Positions 35,128 to 43,778 of a DNA stretch of 64,000 bases are shown in pieces. The DNA is from UBA8389 sp964472175. GTDB lineage: Bacteria > Bacteroidota > Bacteroidia > Bacteroidales > UBA1402. A program made the position numbers and the translations under genes. The notes under the pieces are model-generated. The model made no database searches and was not told where the DNA came from. It worked only from the letters and a program-made list of their open reading frames with translations. Within the stretch, counting starts at the first letter, position 1; each line of letters begins with the position of its first letter. The DNA is taken from the NCBI GenBank assembly GCA_964472175.1, contig CAYYJF010000002.1, positions 1-64,000 of the forward strand, written 5' to 3'.

Positions 35128-37587
35128 ATGAACATTTCTTATAATTGGTTAAAGGAATTTGTGTCTTTTAACCTTTCACCCGATGAAACCGCAAAAGTTC
35201 TTACATCTATTGGTTTAGAAAACGGTCCGATTGAGAAATCGGAATCCATTAAAGGTGGTTTGGAAGGTTTGGTTATAGGCAAGGTTTTAACCTGCACCGA
35301 TCATCCCGATTCTGATCATTTGCATTGTACGACCGTAGATGTTGGTGAAGCAGAACCCTTGAAAATTGTCTGTGGCGCTCCCAATGTTCAAGCCGGTCAA
35401 ACCGTCGTGGTTGCGACTGTGGGTGCCAAATTGTATTCAGGAGATGAAGCATTCACGATAAAAAAATCGAAAATTCGGGGTCAGGAATCCTTTGGAATGA
35501 TTTGTGCCGAAGATGAAATTGGCGTTGGAACCAGCCATGATGGCATCATCGTACTAAGCGACGAGGTGCCTGTTGGCACGAAAGCCAAAGACTATTACAA
35601 AATCGAAAACGATTATATTCTCGAGGTAGATATTACTCCAAACAGAATTGATGCTGCCTCACATTTTGGTGTGGCACGAGATTTGGCTGCATATCTTAAA
35701 ACCATTGATAAGAGTGTGGTTTTAAAGAAGCCTGATGTCGATTCGTTCCAGGTCGATAACACATCCAAAATCATCGAGGTTCAAGTTGAAGACAGTGAAG
35801 CCTGCCCTAGATACACAGGTGTAACGCTGACCAATGTTCATGTCACCGAATCACCGAAGTGGTTACAGGAACGTTTGATTAAAATCGGGTTGAGACCCAT
35901 CAACAATGTGGTGGATGTAACCAATTACCTGCTACACGAAACAGGACAACCTTTGCACGCTTTTGATTGTTCTAAGATTGTTGGAAACAAAATCATTGTC
36001 AAAAAAGGTTTTGAAAATCAGGTATTTGTAACGCTTGACGGCGTTGAGCGTAAACTATCCGATCAAGACCTGATGATTTGCAATGCAGCAGAACCCATGT
36101 GTATTGCAGGCGTTTTTGGCGGGCTGGATTCAGGCGTTCAGGAGCACACCACGGATGTGTTTATTGAAAGTGCCTATTTTAATCCGGTTAGCGTCAGAAA
36201 GACAGCCAGATACCATGGCTTGAATACAGACTCATCGTTCCGATTTGAACGCGGAGTGGATCCGAATAACATCATTTATGTGCTGAAAAGAGCAGCAATG
36301 ATGATCAAGGAATTCGGCGGTGGCGAAATTTCCAGTCCCATTGTAGATGTCTATCCCAACCCAATTCAGGATTTTAAAGTTCAATTGAGTATTCAAAAAG
36401 TACATAACCTGATTGGAAAAGAAATCGAAGTAGATACAATTAAGTCCATTCTGAACGCATTGGAAATTTCAATTTCCAAGGAACAAGACGGTGTTTTGGA
36501 TTTGATTGTTCCAGCATATCGTGTTGATGTACAAAGAGATGTGGATGTTATTGAGGACATCCTTCGCATTTATGGTTACAATCAGGTTGAGGTGAACACT
36601 TCCTTGAAATCGACCATTTCAATTTCAAACAAACCCAACAGTTACAAATTGCAAAATTTGATTTCTGAACAGTTGACTGCCAATGGATACAATGAAATCA
36701 TGAACAATTCATTGACAGCATCGGCGCTCTATCAGGATTCAACAACGTTTCCTGTTGAAAACGTTGTCATGTTGATGAACCCGCTCAGCTCAGATTTAAA
36801 TGGCATGCGTCAAACCTTGCTATTTGGAGGACTTGAAAGCATCGCGTACAACAAAAACAGAAAAAGAGCCAATTTGAAATTGTATGAATTTGGCAATTGC
36901 TATCAATATCATCAGGAAAAGAAATCTTCGGAAGATCGACTGGCCTGTTATACAGAATCCTATCATTTGGGTATTTGGATGACCGGTGACAGATATGCTC
37001 AAAACTGGATGACTCCGGTAGAAAAATCCAGTGTTTATGAATTGAAAGCCATCGTGCAGAATGTTTTTAAACGTTTGGGCTTGGAAGATCGAATGATTGA
37101 TGCCATTGAAGGCTCGGATGATTTGTTTAGTCATAAAATGCAATATCAAACCAAAAACGGTAAAGTTCTGGCTCAATTGGGTGCTGTGAAATCTTCTATT
37201 TTGAACAAATTTGACATTGATACCCCGGTTTTCTTTGCCGATATTGAATGGAACAATGTGCTGGAAATGCACAAAGGACAAAAAGTTCGTTTTACGGAGA
37301 TGTCTAAATTCCCTGAAGTCCGTCGTGATTTGGCTTTGTTGTTAGACAAACAAATTCGATTTGAAGATATACGGAAAGTAGCCAAATCAACAGAGAAAAA
37401 GCTGTTAAAAGACATCACCTTGTTTGATGTATATGAGGGAAAGAATTTACCAATGGGTAAGAAGTCGTATGCTGTCAGCTTTATTTTACAGGATGAAAAT
37501 CAAACATTAAATGATAAAACGATTGATTCAGTCATGAACAAATTGATTGAACAATTGAAAAGACAATTAAACGCAGAATTGCGTTAA
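35128..37587 (+). CDS. pheT: Phenylalanine--tRNA ligase beta subunit
   Basis: The 819-residue PheRS beta subunit of the (alpha-beta)2 enzyme. It begins MNISYNWLKEFV, has the N-terminal tRNA-binding (EMAP-like) domain (about 40-150, with CGAPN), B3/4 editing and B5 domains, and the C-terminal FDX anticodon-binding domain (about 725-819, SKFPEVRRDLALL). The partner pheS is not in this window, so the two subunits are encoded apart. No T-box or Phe-rich leader is seen. It sits between dapA and yebC. Confidence 0.96.
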   Translation: MNISYNWLKEFVSFNLSPDETAKVLTSIGLENGPIEKSESIKGGLEGLVIGKVLTCTDHPDSDHLHCTTVDVGEAEPLKIVCGAPNVQAGQTVVVATVGAKLYSGDEAFTIKKSKIRGQESFGMICAEDEIGVGTSHDGIIVLSDEVPVGTKAKDYYKIENDYILEVDITPNRIDAASHFGVARDLAAYLKTIDKSVVLKKPDVDSFQVDNTSKIIEVQVEDSEACPRYTGVTLTNVHVTESPKWLQERLIKIGLRPINNVVDVTNYLLHETGQPLHAFDCSKIVGNKIIVKKGFENQVFVTLDGVERKLSDQDLMICNAAEPMCIAGVFGGLDSGVQEHTTDVFIESAYFNPVSVRKTARYHGLNTDSSFRFERGVDPNNIIYVLKRAAMMIKEFGGGEISSPIVDVYPNPIQDFKVQLSIQKVHNLIGKEIEVDTIKSILNALEISISKEQDGVLDLIVPAYRVDVQRDVDVIEDILRIYGYNQVEVNTSLKSTISISNKPNSYKLQNLISEQLTANGYNEIMNNSLTASALYQDSTTFPVENVVMLMNPLSSDLNGMRQTLLFGGLESIAYNKNRKRANLKLYEFGNCYQYHQEKKSSEDRLACYTESYHLGIWMTGDRYAQNWMTPVEKSSVYELKAIVQNVFKRLGLEDRMIDAIEGSDDLFSHKMQYQTKNGKVLAQLGAVKSSILNKFDIDTPVFFADIEWNNVLEMHKGQKVRFTEMSKFPEVRRDLALLLDKQIRFEDIRKVAKSTEKKLLKDITLFDVYEGKNLPMGKKSYAVSFILQDENQTLNDKTIDSVMNKLIEQLKRQLNAELR

Positions 37588-37605
37588 ATGGAAGGATTAT
37601 AAATT

Positions 37606-38334
37606 ATGGGAAGAGCGTTTGAATATCGTAAGGCTAGAAAAATGAAACGTTGGGGGAATATGGCCCGTACGTTTACAAAAATTGGTAAAGAAATATCTAT
37701 TTGTGTCAAGGCCTCAGGCCCTGATCCTGATGCAAATCCCCGATTGAGGGTGCTGATGCAGAATGCAAAAACTGCCAATATGCCGAAAGACAACGTTGAA
37801 AGAGCCATCAAAAAAGCCATTTCAAAAGACTTTGCGGATTATAAAGACATGGTTTATGAAGGATATGGTCCTTTTGGTATTGCTGTTTTGGTAGAAACCC
37901 AAACCGACAATCCAACACGTACCGTTGCCAATGTGCGAAGTGCTTTCAATAGGTACGGCGGTTCGTTGGGCACATCAGGCAGTTTGTCGTTTATTTTTGA
38001 TAGAAAATCCGTTTTCAAAATTGTACCAAAAGAGGGCATCGATATCGAAGGATTGGAATTGGAAATGATCGATTATGGTGCCGAGGAGATGGAAATGGAT
38101 GAAAACGAAATAGTCATCTATGGCCAACCCGAAGATTTTGCCAGAATTCAGAATTATCTGGAAGAAAATCAATACGAAATCGTTTCAGCAGAATTTGAAC
38201 GTTTTCCGAATGATACAAAGGAATTGAATGAAGAACAAAGGGCTACATTGGACAAGTTGATCGAAAAGTTGGAAGACGATGAAGACGTGTCTAATGTTTA
38301 CCACAATATGGCACCCGAAGAGGATGAAGCGTAA
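37606..38334 (+). CDS. YebC/PmpR family protein
   Basis: A 242-residue YebC-type protein starting MGRAFEYRKARKMKRW, with the usual three domains and an acidic tail. Family members were described as DNA-binding regulators; more recent work ties some to relief of ribosome stalling. It is the last gene of dapA-pheT-yebC and ends at a perfect inverted repeat shared with folC. Confidence 0.93.
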   Translation: MGRAFEYRKARKMKRWGNMARTFTKIGKEISICVKASGPDPDANPRLRVLMQNAKTANMPKDNVERAIKKAISKDFADYKDMVYEGYGPFGIAVLVETQTDNPTRTVANVRSAFNRYGGSLGTSGSLSFIFDRKSVFKIVPKEGIDIEGLELEMIDYGAEEMEMDENEIVIYGQPEDFARIQNYLEENQYEIVSAEFERFPNDTKELNEEQRATLDKLIEKLEDDEDVSNVYHNMAPEEDEA

Positions 38335-38341
38335 TTTATTG

Positions 38342-38369
38342 GTGTAAGGGATTTTAGGATCCCTTACAC
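38342..38369. terminator. Perfect inverted repeat between yebC and folC
   Basis: GTGTAAGGGAT (38342-38352) and ATCCCTTACAC (38359-38369) form an 11-bp stem with a 6-nt loop. It contains the folC stop codon and lies 8 bp after the yebC stop. No T-run follows on either strand, so it may be a bidirectional transcription barrier rather than a standard terminator. Confidence 0.5.
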
Positions 38370-39656
38370 ATTCAATGCTTCTGCAACCACAAAAGTGCTT
38401 CCACCGATGAAAATCAAATCTTCGGGAGCACTATTTTTTTTGGCTGCTTCTATAGCCTCACTTACAGTGCTATATGAAAGCCCAATCAAATCATATTTTT
38501 TTCCGGATTGTCGCAGCTCCATTTCAGGCATGGCTCTTGGAATGCTTGCTTTGGTGAAGTAATATCTCGCGTCTTTGGGTAGTAATTTGAGCACACCCTG
38601 AATGTCTTTGTCACCAACCATACCGATCACAAAATGAAGTTGTTTGTGTGGCAGCTGTCGTATTTGTTCAACAACATACCGAATCCCGGCAACATTGTGC
38701 CCCGTATCGCAAATAATATCCGGATGTTGGCCAATTTTTTCCCATCGACCTCGTAATCCGGTGTTAATCAATACATTTTTGAACCCACTGTAAACACTTC
38801 CATCGACAATATCCCATTTTAAATTGCGCAAAACATCGATCGTAGTCAATACCGTAGCTGCATTCTCTTGTTGATAGGAACCGCTCAATGCACACATGAT
38901 ATCATTGTACATGTGCATTCCTTTTTCACAAACGATATAGGTTTCATTCTTTGCATTCACACTCATGGAGGTTGTGTAACAGTCTTTTGCAAAAACCAAA
39001 CTGCAGCCGACCGCCTTTGACCGGTCCGTGAATACTTTTTCTACTTCTTTTTCGTCCGCTTTTCCAATAACGGTTGGTACCCCTTTTTTCATGATGCCCG
39101 CTTTTTCGAAGGCAATGGCTTCTAGCGTATGCCCCAATAGGTCCACGTGGTCAAAGCTGATGTTCGTGATGACTGAAGCGATGGGTGAGATGATATTGGT
39201 GCTGTCCAACCTGCCACCCAAGCCGACCTCAATGATTGCAATATCCACTGCTTCTTGTTTGAACCAATCGAAGGCCATTTCTGACGTTAATTCGAAAAAT
39301 GAAGGCTGAATGTTTGAATCGAACTCTATAAATCGTTTTACGAATTCAACGACTTTGGCTTCAGGAATCATTTGACCGTTGATCCGAATCCGCTCTCTGA
39401 AATCTTTCAAGTGTGGGGAGGTGTACAAACCAACTTTAAAACCGGATTCTTGTAGAATGGATGCCAGTAGATTGGAGACAGACCCCTTGCCATTTGTGCC
39501 GCCAACATGTATGGTTGGGTAGGAGTGGTGTGGACTTTCGAGCAAAGAATCGAGTTGGATGGCATTGTCTAAGCCAGGTTTGTATGCCGATGCTCCTGAA
39601 TGTTGAAATACCGGAGTTTGGTTGTATAAGTAGTAGATGGTTTCTTCGTAATTCAT
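38364..39656 (-). CDS. folC: Folylpolyglutamate/dihydrofolate synthase FolC
   Basis: A Mur-ligase-type enzyme of 430 residues that adds glutamate to folates. The P-loop HVGGTNGKGSVS is near 49-60, with SPHLKDFRERI and the second-domain segment typical for FolC. The ATG at 39656 (MNYEETIYYLYNQ) is chosen because the longer frame starts at 39677, inside the -7 element. Its end shares an inverted repeat with the convergent yebC unit. Confidence 0.94.
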   Translation of the reverse strand: MNYEETIYYLYNQTPVFQHSGASAYKPGLDNAIQLDSLLESPHHSYPTIHVGGTNGKGSVSNLLASILQESGFKVGLYTSPHLKDFRERIRINGQMIPEAKVVEFVKRFIEFDSNIQPSFFELTSEMAFDWFKQEAVDIAIIEVGLGGRLDSTNIISPIASVITNISFDHVDLLGHTLEAIAFEKAGIMKKGVPTVIGKADEKEVEKVFTDRSKAVGCSLVFAKDCYTTSMSVNAKNETYIVCEKGMHMYNDIMCALSGSYQQENAATVLTTIDVLRNLKWDIVDGSVYSGFKNVLINTGLRGRWEKIGQHPDIICDTGHNVAGIRYVVEQIRQLPHKQLHFVIGMVGDKDIQGVLKLLPKDARYYFTKASIPRAMPEMELRQSGKKYDLIGLSYSTVSEAIEAAKKNSAPEDLIFIGGSTFVVAEALNV

Positions 39657-39674
39657 CGTACAGTCTGTTTGTCG

Positions 39675-39682
39675 CAAAGATA
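39675..39682 (-). promoter_or_regulatory. -7 element of folC
   Basis: TATCTTTG on the minus strand. Exactly 20 bp separate it from the divergent -7 element at 39703-39710; neither has a TTG -33 box. Confidence 0.55.
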
Positions 39683-39702
39683 CACCAATGAATTTAAATA
39701 GT

Positions 39703-39710
39703 TACCTTTG
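39703..39710 (+). promoter_or_regulatory. -7 element of the EamA transporter gene
   Basis: TACCTTTG on the plus strand, 29 bp before the ATG at 39740; interlocked with the folC promoter. Confidence 0.55.
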
Positions 39711-39739
39711 TTTATCCATTGAATTGAAACTGATTGTTT

Positions 39740-40615
39740 ATGGGGGAATTTGTCGCGCTACTTGTATCATTCTGTTGGGCTGCAAGTTCTTACGCTTTCG
39801 AAAAAGCCAGCAAAAAAATAGGTTCTGTTCAAGTGAATTTCTTAAGAATGATATTCGCTTTTGTCATGCTTGGAATTTACGGTTTGATTGTCAGGGGGTC
39901 TTTCTTTCCTGATGGCGCTGGAAAAGAGCAATGGCTCTGGCTGTCTATCTCTGGATTTATTGGATTTTTCATTGGCGATTTGTTTCTTTTTCAGGCACTT
40001 ACGGTGATCGGTGCTCGATTGACCATGCTTGTGATGACAACATCTCCGGCACTTACAGCCCTGATCGGCTTTTTTCTGTTAAATGAGCGCTTGCAGTTTA
40101 TACAAATTGCAGGAATCCTGTTGATTGTCATAGGAATTATGTTCGCTTTTTCCGGGAAGAAACAATCCGGAAATTCGGGGCATGTCAACCTGAAAGGATT
40201 TCTTTTAGCCTTTGGTGGTGCCTTTGGACAAGCGCTAGGCTTGATTTTTAGTAAAAAAGGCATCGGAGACTATGATCCCTTTGCTGCAACTCAAATTCGG
40301 ATTATTGCAGGATTTGCCTTCTTTTTACTGTTGATGACGTGGTTGAAATCCTGGAAATCTATAGCAAAATCCATTCGTGATGTCACCTCCATGATTCATG
40401 TGTCGGTTGGCTCATTTTTTGGGCCCATGTTGGGCGTTGGTCTTTCCATGGCCGCTATTTCTATGACTGATACAGGCATTGCGTCAGCATTGATGTCTTT
40501 AACACCCATTGTTTTGGTCGGTTATTCCATCGCTACGCGCAAGCGGGTTACCTGGATGGAAACTTCTGGAGCCGTTGTTTCTGTGGTTGGGGTGCTCATT
40601 TTATTTTTAGGTTAG
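39740..40615 (+). CDS. EamA/DMT family transporter
   Basis: A 291-residue inner-membrane protein with about ten membrane segments in two similar halves, the EamA (RhaT-type) fold. The first half includes LTMLVMTTSPALTALIGFFLLNERL and the second MSLTPIVLVGYSIATRKRVT, a recurring pattern of the family. Members export amino acids, nucleotides or other metabolites, but the substrate cannot be deduced. The ATG at 40740-equivalent longer forms are not needed: the ATG at 39740 starts MGEFVALLVSF. It is probably monocistronic. Confidence 0.9.
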   Translation: MGEFVALLVSFCWAASSYAFEKASKKIGSVQVNFLRMIFAFVMLGIYGLIVRGSFFPDGAGKEQWLWLSISGFIGFFIGDLFLFQALTVIGARLTMLVMTTSPALTALIGFFLLNERLQFIQIAGILLIVIGIMFAFSGKKQSGNSGHVNLKGFLLAFGGAFGQALGLIFSKKGIGDYDPFAATQIRIIAGFAFFLLLMTWLKSWKSIAKSIRDVTSMIHVSVGSFFGPMLGVGLSMAAISMTDTGIASALMSLTPIVLVGYSIATRKRVTWMETSGAVVSVVGVLILFLG

Positions 40616-40638
40616 AAGGTTTTGGGGCAGTCTTTTTT

Positions 40639-40646
40639 TATATTTG
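40639..40646 (+). promoter_or_regulatory. -7 element of the SPOR lipoprotein gene
   Basis: TATATTTG, 21 bp before the ATG at 40668, without a TTG at -33. An in-frame TTG inside the box is not a plausible start. Confidence 0.55.
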
Positions 40647-40667
40647 CATGACAAAATACCAACACCT

Positions 40668-41135
40668 ATGAAGCAAATTCCTCTGAAATGGATGAGTATC
40701 CTGTTAGTTCTGATGGTTGTATCCTGCAAATCCAACCCGGAAGCCTTTTCTTTGGCTTATCAGAAATTAAAAGACAAGGAGGGACAATTATTGGATGAAA
40801 AGGCCAATGTAACACATGCTGTTCCCATGGAAATCACCTCCAAAGGTGATACCATCCTGAATTTTAAGTCAGAAAAATGGACCACCTTGTTGGCAAACAA
40901 ATTGGATGCTTCTACCTATAATGTGGTGGTATTTTCATTTATCAACAGAACCAATGCCAGAAGTTTATATAACAGAATGGTGGAGGAAAAAAGACCGGCG
41001 ATGTTGGTACAAAATCAGGACAATTTGTATCGAGTTGTGTTGGCTTCATCCAATAACCCGGATACCATTCAGGTTAAGCTGAATCAACTATTAAATGAAT
41101 ACCGGAATGCATCCATCGTCAAAAGAGTGGAATGA
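40668..41135 (+). CDS. SPOR-domain lipoprotein
   Basis: A 155-residue lipoprotein: basic start, hydrophobic stretch and lipobox VVSC with Cys near residue 20, then a C-terminal SPOR-like domain (about 80-150) with YNVVVFSFINRTNARSLYNR and a second beta strand LYRVVLAS. SPOR domains bind denuded glycan strands at the division septum, so a cell-wall or division role is likely. The start at 40668 fits both the lipoprotein signal and the promoter. It converges on the DMP19-like gene with 1 bp between stops. Confidence 0.8.
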   Translation: MKQIPLKWMSILLVLMVVSCKSNPEAFSLAYQKLKDKEGQLLDEKANVTHAVPMEITSKGDTILNFKSEKWTTLLANKLDASTYNVVVFSFINRTNARSLYNRMVEEKRPAMLVQNQDNLYRVVLASSNNPDTIQVKLNQLLNEYRNASIVKRVE

Positions 41136-41136
41136 T

Positions 41137-41640
41137 TTAATCGATGATTTCAGCGAATTCCTCCAAATGAGATTCGATATAGCCGCTTAGCATTTTGGAA
41201 CAATCAGCCTCCATTTCAAAAAACAATTCTTCCAATTCATCGAAGGCTTCATATTGTTCATACATGGCATGAAATGCTTCATCCGTGGTCTCTTTTTCCA
41301 GATCGGCCTCATTTTCATCGTATATTTCTTTTGCTTTATAGATGATTTTGGCAAGATCGTTTAATCCGAAGAGCTTCAATGATTTTGCAAAGGGGTTCTT
41401 GAAAATATAACCTCCGAAACCGTTTTGTATCAATTGAATGAATCCACCATGCATGACTTCAGTCCTGAAGAAATGGTAGGCAAGCACACTGTGTTGTGTG
41501 CCATTCAATAGTTGCATGTTTTTTTCATTGAATGTACCTTCAATGGCATTTAAATAGGATTCAATAAAATAATCAAGAAGATTAAGATCTTTATTCTCAA
41601 TTATTTGTGCAATTTTCTTTCTGGATATTTGAATGCTCAT
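41137..41640 (-). CDS. DMP19/DUF4375-like protein
   Basis: A 167-residue acidic protein without signal or membrane segments. The middle part, with FRTEVMHGGFIQLIQNGFGGYIF, matches the DMP19-like (DUF4375) domain, seen in many bacterial proteins of unclear function and in a few DNA-mimic proteins. The C-terminal third is strongly acidic (E and D in EEFAEIID and before), which would fit a mimic, but this is speculation. It diverges from the metallo-hydrolase gene through interlocked promoters. Confidence 0.7.
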   Translation of the reverse strand: MSIQISRKKIAQIIENKDLNLLDYFIESYLNAIEGTFNEKNMQLLNGTQHSVLAYHFFRTEVMHGGFIQLIQNGFGGYIFKNPFAKSLKLFGLNDLAKIIYKAKEIYDENEADLEKETTDEAFHAMYEQYEAFDELEELFFEMEADCSKMLSGYIESHLEEFAEIID

Positions 41641-41658
41641 TTTGTCTGGGATTTATAA

Positions 41659-41666
41659 CAAAGGTA
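41659..41666 (-). promoter_or_regulatory. -7 element of the DMP19-like gene
   Basis: TACCTTTG on the minus strand, 19 bp before the ATG; 21 bp from the divergent -7 element at 41688-41695. Confidence 0.55.
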
Positions 41667-41687
41667 GAAAAAAAGGCTAAAATGTCG

Positions 41688-41695
41688 TATCTTTG
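41688..41695 (+). promoter_or_regulatory. -7 element of the metallo-hydrolase gene
   Basis: TATCTTTG on the plus strand, 17 bp before the ATG at 41712, interlocked with the divergent DMP19-like promoter. Confidence 0.55.
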
Positions 41696-41711
41696 TAGCA
41701 ATATATTGAAA

Positions 41712-42518
41712 ATGGATCAATTGCGCTTTTTAAGTTTGGGTAGTGGTAGCAGTGGAAACTGCTACTTCTTTGGAAATGCATTTCAGGGTATTTTGATTGA
41801 TGCCGGCATTGGTTCCCGTTTGATGCGGAAATCTTTGAAGCAAATCGGGATAGAAATGAATCAGATTTTGGCTTTGTTTGTAACCCACGACCATCACGAT
41901 CACATCAAATCTGCTGGTGTATTGTCGGAAAAATTTGGAATTCCTGTATATACAACAAGGAAAACCCACGATGGAATGGACAGAACTTATGGAATGACCC
42001 AAAAGTTGAGCAATGCCAATAAAAGATATTTGGAACATGGTCAATCAACCCAAGTTGGCCCTTTCACTATTGAGTCTTTTCCTTTGTTGCACGATGCAAC
42101 CGATCATTCCGGATATTATGTTCAATATAAGCACCATCTCATTTCCATTGCTACGGATTTGGGGTGTTATGATGCCGCTTTAAAGGACTTTATTCTAAAA
42201 TCGAACATCGTATTGCTCGAATCCAATTATGATCCTGATCTTTTGGAAACGGGAAGGTATCCCTATCCGTTAAAAATGCGCATCAAAGGTGAAAAGGGAC
42301 ATTTGAGCAATCAGGATGCGGGAAATCTGCTTTCTGAATCCTATCACGAAGACCTCAAATATGTTTTTCTGTGCCACTTAAGTGCTGACAACAATCGCCC
42401 TGAATTGGCCCTGCAAACCATTCATTCCATCCTTGAAAAGAATGGATGTGCAGAAAGCAGGAGGCTGAGTTTGGCGACTTTGAAGCGCGGAGCTTCGGAA
42501 TTGGTCTATTTTGAATGA
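41712..42518 (+). CDS. Metallo-beta-lactamase-fold hydrolase (YycJ/WalJ-like)
   Basis: A 268-residue metallo-hydrolase with LSLGSGSSGNCY at the start and the metal motif THDHHDH near 58-64, followed by further His and Asp ligands. This N-terminal pattern is that of the YycJ/WalJ exonuclease-like family. Other MBL hydrolases remain possible. The ATG at 41712 is chosen since longer frames start before or inside the -7 element. tRNA-Cys follows after 68 bp on its own promoter. Confidence 0.85.
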   Translation: MDQLRFLSLGSGSSGNCYFFGNAFQGILIDAGIGSRLMRKSLKQIGIEMNQILALFVTHDHHDHIKSAGVLSEKFGIPVYTTRKTHDGMDRTYGMTQKLSNANKRYLEHGQSTQVGPFTIESFPLLHDATDHSGYYVQYKHHLISIATDLGCYDAALKDFILKSNIVLLESNYDPDLLETGRYPYPLKMRIKGEKGHLSNQDAGNLLSESYHEDLKYVFLCHLSADNNRPELALQTIHSILEKNGCAESRRLSLATLKRGASELVYFE

Positions 42519-42536
42519 CAAAAATGAGTGGTGTGC

Positions 42537-42566
42537 TTGCTGAAACAGAAATATTATCTATCTTTG
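42537..42566 (+). promoter_or_regulatory. Promoter of tRNA-Cys
   Basis: TTG (42537-42539), 19 bp, TATCTTTG (42559-42566). Predicted start near 42573, 14 nt before the tRNA. Confidence 0.85.
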
Positions 42567-42586
42567 CAGCCGCTAAACAAAGCAAT

Positions 42587-42657
42587 GGTACCTTGGCCGA
42601 GCGGTTAGGCACCGGTCTGCAAAACCGTCTACAGCAGTTCGAATCTGCTAGGTACCT
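42587..42657 (+). tRNA. tRNA-Cys (anticodon GCA)
   Basis: A 71-nt cloverleaf: acceptor GGTACCT pairs with AGGTACC, anticodon loop CTGCAAA with GCA, and T-arm AGCAG-TTCGAAT-CTGCT. The terminal CCA is not encoded. One imperfect pair lies at the top of the anticodon stem. It is transcribed from a full consensus promoter and followed by a terminator hairpin. Confidence 0.95.
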
Positions 42658-42662
42658 CTTAT

Positions 42663-42697
42663 AAGGTTGTCCGTTAAGGGCAACCTTTATTTGTTTC
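42663..42697 (+). terminator. Terminator after tRNA-Cys
   Basis: AAGGTTGTCC (42663-42672) pairs with GGGCAACCTT (42678-42687), loop GTTAA, then TTATTTGTTT. panE starts only 17 bp after this tail. Confidence 0.8.
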
Positions 42698-42713
42698 ATT
42701 TAAAATCAGAAAA

Positions 42714-43646
42714 ATGAAAAATCTGACTTTTGGCATCATTGGAACAGGAGCATTGGGAGGCTATTACGGAGGTCTCCTGGCTAAATCCGGAAAAGATGTA
42801 CACTTTCTTCTGAAATCCGATTATCAATGGGTAAAAGAACACGGACTCAGGGTTGATTCTGTGAATGGAAATTTCACTTTGCTCAATATTCCTGTCTATC
42901 AACATACATCCGAAATGCCCAAATGCGATGTTGTATTGGTCTGTCTAAAGACCACGAGCGAATCCCTTTTACCCGCATTGTTGAATCCCATTGTTCAAAA
43001 AGGAACAACGATTGTCTTTATTCAAAATGGACTGGAAAATGAAAAAATGGCATCGGCCTTGTTCCCTGATTGTCATTTGGTTGCGGGTTTAGGCTTTATC
43101 TGTTCCAGAAAAGTAGGACCGGGGCACATTGAACATTTGGATTATGGTAAGCTCACCCTGGCCATGTATGATTCAAAAAACAAAATGGTCCTGGAACGTA
43201 TTCAATCTGCTTTTGAATCCTCTGATATTCAGGTTGAACTGTCTGAAAATTTGGAGCTGGCCAGATGGAAAAAATTGGTATGGAACATCCCATATAATGG
43301 TTTGAGTGTAGTTTTGAATGCGACAACCAAAGAAATGATGGAAGATGAACAGACCAAAAATCTGATTTACGACATCATGCTGGAAGTTATTGGAGCCGCG
43401 AATGCTTGCGGTTGCAGGATTGAAGAAAAATTTGCCGATAAAATGCTTGCTTCAACCATGCAAATGAAACCTTATGCACCAAGTATGAAGTTGGATTATG
43501 ATTTCAACAGGCCTATGGAAATTCATGCCATTTATGAAAGACCCATCATGGCAGCGCTCAAAGCGTCTTTCAAAATGCATAAAACAGAGGTGGTTATGAA
43601 TCAGTTGCATTTTCTGCAAAACGTGAAAAAAAAGAGACTCACCTGA
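42714..43646 (+). CDS. panE: 2-dehydropantoate 2-reductase
   Basis: A 310-residue ketopantoate reductase family enzyme, which makes pantoate for coenzyme A using NADPH. The Rossmann motif GTGALGGYYGG is near 9-19, and KLVWNIPYNGLS in the second domain carries the conserved Lys and Asn. Related reductases of the same fold act on other 2-keto acids, so the role is probable, not certain. It has no clear promoter of its own: the tRNA-Cys terminator lies just upstream. A hairpin overlapping its 3' end serves the convergent tRNA-Ser. Confidence 0.88.
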   Translation: MKNLTFGIIGTGALGGYYGGLLAKSGKDVHFLLKSDYQWVKEHGLRVDSVNGNFTLLNIPVYQHTSEMPKCDVVLVCLKTTSESLLPALLNPIVQKGTTIVFIQNGLENEKMASALFPDCHLVAGLGFICSRKVGPGHIEHLDYGKLTLAMYDSKNKMVLERIQSAFESSDIQVELSENLELARWKKLVWNIPYNGLSVVLNATTKEMMEDEQTKNLIYDIMLEVIGAANACGCRIEEKFADKMLASTMQMKPYAPSMKLDYDFNRPMEIHAIYERPIMAALKASFKMHKTEVVMNQLHFLQNVKKKRLT

Positions 43647-43661
43647 AAGGTAAGTCTCTTT
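43626..43661 (-). terminator. Terminator of tRNA-Ser overlapping panE end
   Basis: AAAGAGACT (43631-43639) pairs with AGTCTCTTT (43653-43661), extended by ACCT/AGGT after one mismatch, loop GAA. On the minus strand the stem is followed by T8 (complement of 43626-43633). It contains the panE stop region and could also stop plus-strand transcripts. Confidence 0.75.
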
Positions 43662-43662
43662 G

Positions 43663-43749
43663 CGGAAGGAGGGGGATTCGAACCCCCGGTACCCTTACGA
43701 GTACGTCAGTTTAGCAAACTGGTGGTTTCAGCCACTCACCCATCCTTCC
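43663..43749 (-). tRNA. tRNA-Ser (anticodon GCT)
   Basis: An 87-nt tRNA on the minus strand: acceptor GGAAGGA pairs with TCCTTCC, anticodon loop TTGCTAA with GCT, a long variable arm typical of serine tRNAs (GTACTC...GGGTAC), and T-loop TTCGAAT. CCA is not encoded. Confidence 0.96.
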
Positions 43750-43778
43750 GGATGCAAAGCTGAATCTCAATTGCGGTG

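Noticed and set aside
41137..41640. DMP19-like protein as an anti-restriction DNA mimic
   Set aside because: It is acidic and carries a DMP19-like segment, but the domain is widespread without such a role and no defence genes are nearby.
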